In this document: positions 43,864-52,681 of the stretch, one piece after another
Layout of the letters: each line of letters starts with the position of its first letter
Numbering within the stretch: the first letter of the stretch is position 1
Assembly (NCBI RefSeq): GCF_900156465.1
Contig: NZ_LT707064.1
Span: 4,727,001-4,791,000 of the forward strand
Length of the DNA: 64,000 nucleotides
Origin: Pseudomonas sp. 7SR1
GTDB lineage: Bacteria > Pseudomonadota > Gammaproteobacteria > Pseudomonadales > Pseudomonadaceae
Reading direction: 5' to 3'
Notes under the pieces: generated by a model
Told to the model about the DNA's origin: nothing
Database searches by the model: none
The model's input: only the letters and a program-made list of their open reading frames with translations
Position numbers and translations under genes: made by a program

Positions 43864-44466
43864 TCACACCAGCAAGGTCAGCCAGGCCGACGCCAGCAAC
43901 AACAGCGCCATGACCCGGTTGAACCGTCCCATCGCCACAGCGGAGCGGCAGAATCTCGCGGCCCCGCGGCCCAGGAATGCCCAGACGGTCATGCATGGGA
44001 TCGAGATCGCGAAGAACGCCAGGGACAACCACAGCACCCGGGTCGTGCGATCGATCTCGGCGCCAGCAAACACGCTGACCACCGCCAGGGCCATCATCCA
44101 GGTCTTCGGGTTGACCAACTGCAAGGCAGCCGCCCCGGCCAGGCCAAGCCGAGGCCCTTCCACCGGGCGGTCGGGGTCGATGGCCTGGGCCGGCGCGCTG
44201 AAAATCTGCCAGGCCATCCAGCTCAACCAGGCGATGCCGGCCCAGGACAGCAGTGCCTGGAGGGTGGCATGGCGCGCCAGCACGTCCCCCAGGCCGGTGC
44301 CCACCAGCAGCACCAGCAGCGCCGCTGCGGCGCAGGCACCCAGGATGATGGGCGCGGTGTTGGAAAGGCCGAAGCGCGAGCTATGGCTCAACACCAGGAT
44401 ATTGGTGGGGCCCGGGGTGATGGAGGCAACGAAGGCGAACAGGGCAAACGGCAGCAACTGGTCCAT
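43864..44466 (-). CDS. LysE-family translocator (amino-acid exporter)
   Basis: 200 residues, six predicted TM helices (LLPFALFAFVASITPGPTNILVL; APIILGACAAAALLVLLVGTGLG; TWMMALAVVSVFAGA and others). SITPGPTNILVLSHS is the family signature in TM1. Exports amino acids or related metabolites. It lies downstream of the AraC gene on the same strand, 54 bp away, with a small hairpin between. Confidence 0.92.
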   Translation of the reverse strand: MDQLLPFALFAFVASITPGPTNILVLSHSSRFGLSNTAPIILGACAAAALLVLLVGTGLGDVLARHATLQALLSWAGIAWLSWMAWQIFSAPAQAIDPDRPVEGPRLGLAGAAALQLVNPKTWMMALAVVSVFAGAEIDRTTRVLWLSLAFFAISIPCMTVWAFLGRGAARFCRSAVAMGRFNRVMALLLLASAWLTLLV

Positions 44467-44484
44467 GGGACAACGTCTCGGTGA

Positions 44485-44503
44485 ATGATCGTGAGTCGAT
44501 CAT
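44485..44503. repeat. Small inverted repeat between AraC and LysE genes
   Basis: ATGATCG (44485-44491) and CGATCAT (44497-44503) with a 5-nt centre. May be an operator for the AraC regulator or an attenuating hairpin between the two genes. Confidence 0.4.
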
Positions 44504-44520
44504 CCCCAAGGGCGCGATGT

Positions 44521-45357
44521 TCAGTCTGGAACGTTTGAGCAGCGCTTGCGGTAGTCCGCCGGGCTCATGCGATAGGCCCGCTGGAACCAGCGGCCCAGGT
44601 GGCTCTGGTCGGCAAACCCCAGCGAAGCCGCCACCGCCACGGCACTGTCGCCACGGGCCAGCAGGCGCCGGGCACGGGCCAGCCGCAGTTGAATCAGATA
44701 GGCGTGCGGCGCCAGGCCGAATGCCGCCTTGAAGGCACGGGTCAGGCGAAAACGATCCACGCCAGTGACCCGCGCCAGGTCATCCAGGCCGATGTCTTCA
44801 CTCAAGTGGGCGTGCAGGTAGTCGCGGGCCTGCTGCGCCACCAGCGGCAACCGTGGATCGGGGTTGATCCGTGCCCGCCAATGCAGATGTCCGGTGAGTT
44901 CGGCCAGCAGGGTGTCGAGGGCGGTCTGGCGAACGATGCGGATTTCCTGCTGGTGCAGGCTCTGGAAGGCCATGGCGGTGGCATGGGCCAGTCGGGTGTC
45001 CTCGGCCAGCGTGGTGGCGAACCCCAGCTGCGCGTTGTCTGGCGCCACGTCGAACAACGAACGCAATTCACGCTCCAGCCAATGGGGCTCCAGGTACAGG
45101 GTGCGATAGGTGAAACCGTCGATGTGGGGTGCATTGCCGTCGTGCAGCTCCCCCGGTTCGAGGAGGAACACCTTGCCCGGCGTGCTGTTGTGCTGCTGGC
45201 GACGGCAATGAAACTGCTGCACGCCCTGCTCGGTCACCCCCACCAGGTAGGTGTCATGCCAGTGGGGATCGTACGCATGCCCCTCGAAATGCGCGCGCAC
45301 GGTCTCGATACCGGACGTGACGTCCTGCTTGAGATCGATCCAGTTGCGCGAGGTCAT
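44521..45357 (-). CDS. AraC-family regulator with cupin sensor domain
   Basis: 278 residues. Cupin-like N-terminus (HAYDPHWHDTYLVGVTEQGVQQFHCRRQ, VFLLEPGELHDG), and C-terminal HTH pair (DIGLDDLARVTGVDRFRLTRAFKAAFGLAPHAYLIQ, VAVAASLGFADQSHLGRWFQRAYRMSPADYR). This type commonly sits beside LysE exporters and switches them on in response to an amino acid, which fits the gene at 43864. Confidence 0.9.
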   Translation of the reverse strand: MTSRNWIDLKQDVTSGIETVRAHFEGHAYDPHWHDTYLVGVTEQGVQQFHCRRQQHNSTPGKVFLLEPGELHDGNAPHIDGFTYRTLYLEPHWLERELRSLFDVAPDNAQLGFATTLAEDTRLAHATAMAFQSLHQQEIRIVRQTALDTLLAELTGHLHWRARINPDPRLPLVAQQARDYLHAHLSEDIGLDDLARVTGVDRFRLTRAFKAAFGLAPHAYLIQLRLARARRLLARGDSAVAVAASLGFADQSHLGRWFQRAYRMSPADYRKRCSNVPD

Positions 45358-45436
45358 GGGCTGGCCCTGTCGTGTGTATTGGCCCGGAACAGGTTAAACG
45401 CCACGGGCGACGGCGTCTGGAAGATTTGTGCAGCGA

Positions 45437-45862
45437 TCAGGCATCCGGGGCAAGCGCCGGCAGCACCGTTTCCACCGCCAGGCGCGCCAGCTCGGCGTCC
45501 TGCTCGGCCTTGACCCCGGACACGCCAATGGCGCCGATGCACTGTCCGTCATGGCGGATGGTCACCCCGCCTTCGAGCATCCCCTGCAGATGCGGTGCGC
45601 TGAGAAAAGCCTGGCGACCGCCATTGATCATGTCTTCGTAGAACTTGCTGTCACGCCGGCCCATGGCGGCGGTGCGGGCTTTTTCGGTGGCGATGTAGGC
45701 CGACAACGCCGAAGCCTCGTCCAGGCGCAACAGCCCCAGGGGGTGGCCGCCGTCATCCACTACGCAAACCGACACTGCCCACTGGCGCTGGTGAGCCAGC
45801 TCCTTGGCGGCAACCAGCAACTGCGCAACGTCTTGCTCGGTCAGTACAGCTTTGATCTTCAT
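45437..45862 (-). CDS. GlcG/HbpS-family heme-binding-like protein
   Basis: 141 residues with the GlcG/HbpS fold motifs (SVCVVDDGGHPLGLLRLDEASALSAYIATEKARTAAMGRRDS, LQGMLEGGVTIRHDGQCIGAIGVSGV). ATG 45862 follows GGAG. The family binds small ligands, including heme in some members, and members are found beside aromatic and organic-acid pathways. It is divergent from vanA and might belong to vanillate metabolism; this is inference from position. Confidence 0.8.
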   Translation of the reverse strand: MKIKAVLTEQDVAQLLVAAKELAHQRQWAVSVCVVDDGGHPLGLLRLDEASALSAYIATEKARTAAMGRRDSKFYEDMINGGRQAFLSAPHLQGMLEGGVTIRHDGQCIGAIGVSGVKAEQDAELARLAVETVLPALAPDA

Positions 45863-45969
45863 GAAACACTCCGATGGCAACGCAAGGGTCCGCATCAAAG
45901 TATGTCCTGTGAGGACATTGGAGCCAACCCATTGCCGCCCACAGGTTCGATTCAGGATCCCTCCCCGCT

Positions 45970-45981
45970 AATGGATCCATT
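45970..45981. promoter_or_regulatory. Upstream VanR operator
   Basis: Perfect 12-bp palindrome AATGGATCCATT, very close to the known VanR operator ATTGGATCCAAT of Caulobacter. It lies upstream of the vanA -35 element. Confidence 0.75.
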
Positions 45982-46016
45982 GATCAGAAAATTATCGCCA
46001 CTCACTCAATAATCAT

Positions 46017-46055
46017 TTGACAGAAAAACTAGTTAAGAGAGTTAATGGATCCACA
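46017..46055 (+). promoter_or_regulatory. vanA promoter with overlapping VanR operator
   Basis: -35 TTGACA (46017-46022) and -10 GTTAAT (46041-46046) with an 18-bp spacer. A second VanR half-palindrome AATGGATCCACA (46044-46055) covers the -10 and start point. Its centre is 74 bp, about seven helical turns, from the upstream operator at 45970-45981, which would allow both to be bound on the same DNA face. Confidence 0.72.
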
Positions 46056-46084
46056 ACATAACAAAATCAGCCTGGAGATCCATC

Positions 46085-47170
46085 ATGTACCCCAAGAATG
46101 CCTGGTACGTTGCGTGCACCCCCGATGAAATCGCCGACAAACCACTGGGTCGTCAGATCTGTGGCGAGAAAATGGTTTTTTACCGAGGACAGGCAGGCAA
46201 GGTCGCCGCCGTCGAAGACTTCTGCCCACACCGCGGCGCCCCGCTCTCCCTGGGCTACGTGGAGAATGGCAACCTGGTGTGCGGCTACCACGGGCTGATG
46301 ATGGGAGGCGATGGCAGGACCGTCGAGATGCCCGGCCAGCGAGTACGTGGCTTCCCCTGCAGCAAGACTTTCGCAGTGCAGGAGCGCTACGGGTTCATCT
46401 GGGTCTGGCCCGGTGACCAGGCGCTGGCCGACCCGGCATCGATACACCCACTGGAATGGGCGCAGAACGCTGAATGGGCCTATGGCGGCGGCCTGTTCCA
46501 CATCCAGTGCGACTATCGCCTGATGATCGACAACCTCATGGACCTGACCCACGAAACCTACGTGCACGCATCCAGCATCGGTCAGAAGGAGATCGATGAA
46601 GCGCCCCCGGTCACCACGGTCGAGGGCGATGAGGTCATCACCGCCCGGCATATGGAGAACATCATGGCCCCGCCGTTCTGGCGCATGGCCCTGCGCGGCA
46701 ACAACCTGGCCGACGACGTGCCGGTGGACCGCTGGCAGATCTGCCGCTTCACGCCCCCCAGCCACGTCATGATCGAAGTCGGCGTCGCCCATGCCGGTCA
46801 CGGCGGTTACCACGCGGCGCCCCAGTTCAAGGCGTCCAGCATCGTCGTGGATTTCATCACACCGGAAACCGAGACCTCCATCTGGTATTTCTGGGGCATG
46901 GCCCGGCATTTCCAGCCGCAGGACGAGGCGCTGACGGCGAGCATTCGCGAAGGCCAGGGCAAGATCTTCAGCGAAGACCTGGAAATGCTCGAACGCCAGC
47001 AACGCAACCTGCTGGACCACCCGCAACGCAACCTGCTCAAGCTCAATATCGACGCTGGCGGCGTACAGTCGCGCCGGGTGTTGGAGCGCTGGATCGCCCG
47101 AGAGCGTGAGGCCCGGACCGGACTGATCGCCAGCACTGCCCAACCCCAGCTCGCGGAGGGCCGGTCATGA
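46085..47170 (+). CDS. vanA: Vanillate O-demethylase oxygenase subunit
   Basis: 361 residues. Rieske [2Fe-2S] ligands CPHRG...CGYHG lie at about 46-68; the mononuclear iron site lies in DNLMDLTHETYVH near residue 150. Sequence and length match VanA, which with VanB oxidatively demethylates vanillate to protocatechuate and formaldehyde in the cytoplasm. ATG 46085 follows GGAG at 46074-46077. It overlaps vanB by 4 bp (ATGA). Confidence 0.95.
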   Translation: MYPKNAWYVACTPDEIADKPLGRQICGEKMVFYRGQAGKVAAVEDFCPHRGAPLSLGYVENGNLVCGYHGLMMGGDGRTVEMPGQRVRGFPCSKTFAVQERYGFIWVWPGDQALADPASIHPLEWAQNAEWAYGGGLFHIQCDYRLMIDNLMDLTHETYVHASSIGQKEIDEAPPVTTVEGDEVITARHMENIMAPPFWRMALRGNNLADDVPVDRWQICRFTPPSHVMIEVGVAHAGHGGYHAAPQFKASSIVVDFITPETETSIWYFWGMARHFQPQDEALTASIREGQGKIFSEDLEMLERQQRNLLDHPQRNLLKLNIDAGGVQSRRVLERWIAREREARTGLIASTAQPQLAEGRS

Positions 47171-48117
47171 TCGAAGTCCTGGTCGCCGCACGGCGCGAAG
47201 AAGCCCTGGACATCTGCAGCTATGAGCTCAGGCGTGTCGATGGCCAGCCACTGCCGGCGTTCACTGCCGGTGCCCATATCGATGTGCACTTGCCCGACGG
47301 CCTCGTTCGCCAATACTCGCTGTGCAATCATCCCGAGGAGCGGCACCGCTACCTCATCGGCGTGCTCAAGGACCCGGCGTCACGCGGCGGCTCCCGCGGC
47401 CTGCACGAGCAGGTTCAGCCGGGTACGCGGTTGACCATCAGCGAACCACGCAACCTGTTCCCCCTCGCGAGCCAAGCCCGCCGTCATCTGCTGTTTGCCG
47501 GCGGCATCGGCATTACACCGATCCTGTGCATGGCCGAACACCTTGCCCAGGACGGTGCGGACTTCCAACTGCACTATTGCGCCCGGTCCCTGGATCGGGC
47601 GGCCTTTGTCGAGCGTCTGCGGCGATCGGCGTATGCCGATCGGGTGTTCCTGCACTTCGACGAAGCGCCCGAAACGGCGCTGCAGGCCGCCCAGGTGCTG
47701 GCGATGCCCGACGATGATCTGCACCTTTATGTGTGTGGCCCCGGCGGCTTCATGCAACATGTGCTGGACACGGCAAAAGCCCAGGGTTGGCAGGAACCCT
47801 GCCTGCACCGAGAATACTTTGCCGCGACGCCTGTCGATACCGGCGATGACGGCAGCTTTGCGGTGAAGCTGGCCAGCAGCGGCCAGGTGTTCGACATTCC
47901 GGCGGACCGCAGTGTGGTTCAAGTGCTGGAAAGCCATGGCATCGAGATTCCGATCTCCTGCGAACAGGGCGTCTGCGGCACCTGCCTGACCCGTGTGCTG
48001 GAAGGCGTGCCGGAACACCGGGACATGTTCCTGACCGAGGCGGAGCAAGCCTGCAACGATCAGTTCACCCCCTGCTGCTCCCGCTCGAAGACTTCCTTGC
48101 TGGTGCTGGATCTCTGA
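47167..48117 (+). CDS. vanB: Vanillate O-demethylase reductase subunit
   Basis: 316 residues: FMN/NAD-binding oxidoreductase part (VRQYSLCNHPEERHRYLIGVLKDP; HLLFAGGIGITPILCMAEHL; LHLYVCGPGGFMQ) and C-terminal plant-type [2Fe-2S] ferredoxin (CEQGVCGTCLTRVLEG ... FTPCCSRSK). It passes electrons from NADH to VanA. It is coupled to vanA by an ATGA overlap and followed by a hairpin at 48182. Confidence 0.95.
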   Translation: MIEVLVAARREEALDICSYELRRVDGQPLPAFTAGAHIDVHLPDGLVRQYSLCNHPEERHRYLIGVLKDPASRGGSRGLHEQVQPGTRLTISEPRNLFPLASQARRHLLFAGGIGITPILCMAEHLAQDGADFQLHYCARSLDRAAFVERLRRSAYADRVFLHFDEAPETALQAAQVLAMPDDDLHLYVCGPGGFMQHVLDTAKAQGWQEPCLHREYFAATPVDTGDDGSFAVKLASSGQVFDIPADRSVVQVLESHGIEIPISCEQGVCGTCLTRVLEGVPEHRDMFLTEAEQACNDQFTPCCSRSKTSLLVLDL

Positions 48118-48181
48118 CCTGCCGGACAACCCCGCGCCCCTGTGGAAGCGAGCCTGCTCGCAATGGCGTCCCATCAGTCGA

Positions 48182-48206
48182 CGAGGCGGCTGGATGCGCC
48201 GCCTCG
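48182..48206. terminator. Bidirectional terminator hairpin between vanB and vanR
   Basis: CGAGGCGGC (48182-48190) and GCCGCCTCG (48198-48206), a perfect 9-bp stem with a 7-nt loop, between the convergent vanB and vanR genes. Confidence 0.6.
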
Positions 48207-48244
48207 GTCGGCTTGTCGCCCGGTGCAAGACCCCAGGGGCTGCT

Positions 48245-48958
48245 TTATTCAGGACGCAGTATCACCGTCATCCGCTCATCCGCCGAGGACGAGCCGAACA
48301 CTTCGGCGTAACGCAAGGTGGCATTGGCATGTTCGCGCATGATGGCCTCGGCCCGGGCCCCCTGGCCATGGATCAAGGCGTCGAACACCGAATGGTGCTG
48401 CATGTGGGCATAGTTGAAGCGCCGATACTCGCCAGCCATGTCCTGTCGGTCTACCGCCAGGGCGGTGACTGAGGCGAACGGCAAGTGGTCGTTGCGCGCC
48501 AGCGCATGGGCAATCGCCGGGTTGTGACTGCCTTCGACGATAACCCGGTGAAAGCGCATGTTGAGATCGTGATAGACCTCCAGGTCCTCCTCGGTCACAT
48601 AGCCCTTGGCGAACAACGCGTCGCCTTGGGCCAGGCATTGCTCCAGGGTGGCACGGTCCTCGTCACTCAACCCCCGCTCGGCCGTCTGCCGCGCGGCCAG
48701 TCCCTCCAGCACACCACGCACTTCCACGGCCCCGGCAATGTCCTGGGCGCTGACCGAGCGCACCTGGAAGCCCCGCCCGCCAAAACGCACCAGCAGCCCT
48801 TCCTGCTCCAGGGTCCGGAACGCCATGCGCACCGGCATTCGCGAGACACCGAACAGTTGCGCAGTAGGGATCTCCATCAACCGTTCACCGGCCGCCAACT
48901 CGCCAGAAGCGATCATCTTGCGCAACGCAATCAGCACCGTTTGGCCGGGCTTACTCAT
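48245..48958 (-). CDS. vanR: GntR/FadR-type repressor of vanillate genes
   Basis: 237 residues. Winged HTH at 8-70 (LRKMIASGELAAGERLMEIPTAQLFGVSRMPVRMAFRTLEQEGLL), then an all-helical FCD ligand domain (AVEVRGVLEGLAARQTAERG; YHDLNMRFHRVIVEGSHNPA; HHSVFDALIHGQGARAEAIMREH). ATG 48958 (GGAAG 7 nt upstream) is preferred over an in-frame TTG at 48976. It is convergent with vanB. VanR releases its GGATCC-centred operators upon vanillate; two such sites lie before vanA. Confidence 0.9.
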   Translation of the reverse strand: MSKPGQTVLIALRKMIASGELAAGERLMEIPTAQLFGVSRMPVRMAFRTLEQEGLLVRFGGRGFQVRSVSAQDIAGAVEVRGVLEGLAARQTAERGLSDEDRATLEQCLAQGDALFAKGYVTEEDLEVYHDLNMRFHRVIVEGSHNPAIAHALARNDHLPFASVTALAVDRQDMAGEYRRFNYAHMQHHSVFDALIHGQGARAEAIMREHANATLRYAEVFGSSSADERMTVILRPE

Positions 48959-49140
48959 CCAGGGACTTCCAGGCAATCAGACAGCCGCCATAGTAGAAGG
49001 CCCGGGACAGTGTGTCACGGCGGGACTGAACTGGATCGGAAAAACACCTGGACCGAAGGCCCATTGAAGATCCCTCTACAGGGACATTGGAGATGTCCAC
49101 CTTCGCGAGCCAGCCCGTTCCTCCAGGTACGGGCATAGCC

Positions 49141-51012
49141 TCATGCCCGCAGGATCGCAGGGTCCTCGCCGCGATACAGCGCCTCGACCTTCGCCGCTCG
49201 CCACTGCAATACCGCCCGCTGATTGAGCGACCCCTTGTCGGTGATCTCGCCGCGGTCGATGGAGGCCGGCTCATCGAGCAATGCGATCCATTCCACGCGG
49301 CTGGCGTTGCCGCTGGCCTGGCGATTCAAGCGCTGCAGCCAGTCGGCGAACCATTGGCGCACCGGTGCGCTGGCAAGCACCTGGGCATCGCTGGCGGCCG
49401 AGCCCAGGCCCGACAGGCGCCGGCATTCGGGCAACCGCGGGAAGACCAGCGCCCCCAGGCACTCGCGATCCGGCGCGGTCACCACCAGGTCCTGGACGTA
49501 CGGCGTCCCTTCCAGGACCGCGCGGTTACGCAACGGCCCCACACTGACGAAGACCCCGGAAGACAGCTTGAAGTCCTCGGCGATGCGCCCATCGAACATC
49601 AGCCCCAACTGCGGGTTGCCGGGATCGGCCAGCTTGATGGCATCTCCCGAGCAATAGAAGCCGTCCTCGTCGAACACCTCGGCGGTCTGCTGCGGCGAGC
49701 GCCAGTAGCCCGGCATGATGTGCGGCCCGCGAAAACGCCCTTCGAACTTGCCGTCCACCGGTACCAGCCGTACCTCGCAACCCGGTGCCGGCAGGCCGAT
49801 GTAGCCGGCCACGGACAGCGGCCCGGTGGTGAAGGTGCAGGACGGCGACGCCTCGGTCATGCCCAGCCCCGCCATCATGCGGATCCGTTCGCCGCAATGC
49901 TGCTCGGCCACCTTGTCGAGCCGGTCCCAGGTGCTTTGGGACAATCCCGCCGCTGCAAAGAAGAACAGGCTGATGCGGTCGAAGAAACGCTCACGCAACT
50001 CGCCGTCCTGCTCCAGGGCGCTGACCAGCTCTTCCCAGCCCTTGGGCACGGTCAGGTAGGCGGTCGGGGAGATTTCCTTGAGATTGCGCAAGGTCTCGGC
50101 GAAGCCCTGGGCGGTGGGCTTGCCGTCGTCCAGGTAAAACGTACCGCCGTTGTACAGCACGATGCCGACGTTGTGACTGCCGCCGAAGGTATGGTTCCAG
50201 GGTAACCAATCCACCAGCACCGGCGGCTCCTCGCCGAACACCGGGAACGTCTGCAACAGCATCTGCTGATTGGCGCAGAGCATGCGCTGAGTGGTGATCA
50301 CTGCCTTGGGCAGCTTGGTCGAACCGGAGGTAAAGAGAAACTTGGCGATGCTGTCGGGCCCGGTGGCGGCAAAGGCGCGCTCGGCCTCGACACCACCGGG
50401 TTGCGCCAGCAGGCTGGCGAAACGAGTCCGGGCGCGCCCGGGGATTTCTCCACGCGCGGTAATCAAGGGAACGCCGGCGGGTAACACTGCATTGATCGCG
50501 CGTTCGAAAGGCGCCGCGTCGCTGACGTACACCAGGCCCGGCTGCAACAGGTCGCAGACGTGCCGCAGCTTGGCGAAATCCTGGGACAGCAATGAATAAG
50601 CCGGTGACACCGGGCAATAGGGAATACCGGCATACATGGCCCCGAGGGCCATCTGCAGATGCTCGATGTCGTTGCCCGATAGCAACACCAACGGTCTCTC
50701 GGCGGACAAGCCGTAGCCCAACAGGCCTTGGGCGATGGCCCTGACGCTGTCGAGCATCTCGGCATAGCTGACTCGACGCCAGTCACCACCGGCCACGCGG
50801 GCTGCGATGAACGTCTGTTGCGGACGGACCCGGGCCCAATGCACCAGGCGGTCGAGCAGGCGCGCCGGCAAGGGCTCCAGGGCCTCCAGGGAGCGCATGT
50901 GCAGGATGCCCTGCGCCTCGCTGACCTCGACGGCGGGATGACCGATCGACACCTGGCGATAACGCCCGGCGTCGGGTCGGGAGGACGATCTGGACTCGGA
51001 ACTCACGTGCAT
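49141..51012 (-). CDS. fcs: Feruloyl-CoA synthetase
   Basis: 623 residues, an adenylate-forming ligase with P-loop FTSGSTKLPKAV, AGLGMTEASPSCTF and GDAIKLADP. Activates ferulate and other hydroxycinnamates to CoA esters. The C-terminal catalytic Lys region is DKGSLNQRAVLQWR. ATG 51012 is taken, but GGAGG stands only 2 nt before it, and a GTG/TTG start at 51021/51024 is possible. Third gene of the ech-vdh-fcs unit on the minus strand, 134 bp after vdh. Confidence 0.93.
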   Translation of the reverse strand: MHVSSESRSSSRPDAGRYRQVSIGHPAVEVSEAQGILHMRSLEALEPLPARLLDRLVHWARVRPQQTFIAARVAGGDWRRVSYAEMLDSVRAIAQGLLGYGLSAERPLVLLSGNDIEHLQMALGAMYAGIPYCPVSPAYSLLSQDFAKLRHVCDLLQPGLVYVSDAAPFERAINAVLPAGVPLITARGEIPGRARTRFASLLAQPGGVEAERAFAATGPDSIAKFLFTSGSTKLPKAVITTQRMLCANQQMLLQTFPVFGEEPPVLVDWLPWNHTFGGSHNVGIVLYNGGTFYLDDGKPTAQGFAETLRNLKEISPTAYLTVPKGWEELVSALEQDGELRERFFDRISLFFFAAAGLSQSTWDRLDKVAEQHCGERIRMMAGLGMTEASPSCTFTTGPLSVAGYIGLPAPGCEVRLVPVDGKFEGRFRGPHIMPGYWRSPQQTAEVFDEDGFYCSGDAIKLADPGNPQLGLMFDGRIAEDFKLSSGVFVSVGPLRNRAVLEGTPYVQDLVVTAPDRECLGALVFPRLPECRRLSGLGSAASDAQVLASAPVRQWFADWLQRLNRQASGNASRVEWIALLDEPASIDRGEITDKGSLNQRAVLQWRAAKVEALYRGEDPAILRA

Positions 51013-51146
51013 TTCCTCCACCAAGGCACGCTCGGGTCGCGCTGAGCGAGCGGAGCGTGGCAGCGTCTGGCTGCGGCCTTGTCATTATTATTGGCCTGCG
51101 TCGCGGCGGAGGTCTTCAAGCCTGTCCGCCGGCGACGCAACGGATT

Positions 51147-52595
51147 TCAGATCGGGTAATGCCGAGGTCCGTTCTGCAGCGTCACCCAGCGCAACTGGGT
51201 GAAGTGCTCGATGGAGACCTTGGCACCAAAGCTGCCGTAGCCGCTGGACTTGACCCCACCGAAAGGCATCTGCGCCTCGTCGTGCACAGTCGGTCCGTTG
51301 ATATGGCAGATGCCGGACTCGATGCGTTGGGCCAGGGCCAGCGCCCGGCTGGTGTCGCGGCTGAAGATCGCCGCCGACAGGCCGAACTCGGAGTCATTGG
51401 CCAGGCGCAGCAATGCTTCATCGCCCTCGCCGCGCAGTACCACCGCCACCGGACCGAAGGATTCTTCACGGTACAGGCGCATGTCGGCGGTGACGTCATC
51501 GAGCAGGGTCGGTTGCAGGATGCTGCCGTCCAATTGCCCGCCTGCCAGCAGCCTCGCGCCTTTGGCCAGGGCATCGTCGATCAGACCCTTGATGCGCTGG
51601 CCGGCACTGGCGTCCACCAGGGAACCCAGCACCGAGCCGTCGGCCGCGGGATCGCCGGCACGCAACGTAGCGATCTTGGCCGTCAATCGGCTGATGAAAG
51701 CCTCGGCCACGCTCGCATCGACGATCAGCCGCTCGGTGGACATGCAGATCTGGCCCTGGTTGAAATACGCACCAAAGGCTGCCGCTTCCACCGCGGCGTC
51801 CAGGTCGGCATCGTCCAGCACCAGGAACGGGGCCTTGCCTCCCAGTTCCAGCAACGCCGGCTTGAGATGACGTGCCGACAGCTCGCCGACGATACGCCCG
51901 ACGTGGGTCGAGCCAGTGAAATTGACGCGACGTACCGCCGGGTTGGCAATCAGCCGCTCGACAATGGCCGGCGCATCGGCCGGTGCGTTGCAGATGACGT
52001 TGACCACACCGTCCCCCAGGCCGGCGTCCTGCAGCACCTGGCCGATCAGCCGGTGCACCGCCGGGCTGACTTCCGAGGCCTTGAGCACCACGGTGTTGCC
52101 ACAGGCCAGGGGCATGGCGATAGCGCGGGTGGCGAGGATCACCGGCGCGTTCCACGGTGCGATGCCCAGCACCACGCCACAGGGTTGACGCAAGGCCATG
52201 GCAAAACTGCCGGGCACGTCCGAGGGGATGACTTCGCCATTGATCTGCGTGGTCATGGAAGCGGCTTCGCGCAGCATATTGGCCGCCAGGTGCACATTGA
52301 AACCGTACCAGTTGGCCATGGCTCCGGTTTCGCCGGCAGCGGCGATGAACTCGGCGCTGCGGGCCTGCAACTGTTCGGCCGCGCGCAACAGTCGGGTGCG
52401 TCGCTCATTGGGCGACAACGCCGCCCAGCCCGGAAACGCAGCGTGCGCGGCAGCCACTGCGGCGTCGGCGTCTTCCAGGGTAGCGGCGGCCACGCGCGAC
52501 ACCACTTGGCCGGTGACCGGGTTGCAACGTTCGAAAGTCCGACCGTCACGGGCGGGGCACGACTGGCCGCCGATCAGCAGGGGCACGTCCAGCAT
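51147..52595 (-). CDS. vdh: Vanillin dehydrogenase (aldehyde dehydrogenase family)
   Basis: 482 residues, NAD(P)-dependent aldehyde dehydrogenase: Rossmann/NAD region GIAPWNAPVILATRAIAMPLACGNTVVLK, FTGSTHVGRIV, catalytic Glu in LLELGGKAPFLVLD and catalytic Cys in NQGQICMSTERLIV. Oxidises vanillin to vanillate. It lies between ech and fcs, which together give ferulate to vanillate. Confidence 0.95.
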   Translation of the reverse strand: MLDVPLLIGGQSCPARDGRTFERCNPVTGQVVSRVAAATLEDADAAVAAAHAAFPGWAALSPNERRTRLLRAAEQLQARSAEFIAAAGETGAMANWYGFNVHLAANMLREAASMTTQINGEVIPSDVPGSFAMALRQPCGVVLGIAPWNAPVILATRAIAMPLACGNTVVLKASEVSPAVHRLIGQVLQDAGLGDGVVNVICNAPADAPAIVERLIANPAVRRVNFTGSTHVGRIVGELSARHLKPALLELGGKAPFLVLDDADLDAAVEAAAFGAYFNQGQICMSTERLIVDASVAEAFISRLTAKIATLRAGDPAADGSVLGSLVDASAGQRIKGLIDDALAKGARLLAGGQLDGSILQPTLLDDVTADMRLYREESFGPVAVVLRGEGDEALLRLANDSEFGLSAAIFSRDTSRALALAQRIESGICHINGPTVHDEAQMPFGGVKSSGYGSFGAKVSIEHFTQLRWVTLQNGPRHYPI

Positions 52596-52681
52596 GGTGA
52601 TTCCTCTTTATTGTCTTTATCGGGAATACGTTCACAGTAGCGTCGAGGGCCCTCGGCGAACAGCCGCCGGGCCCTGCTCGT

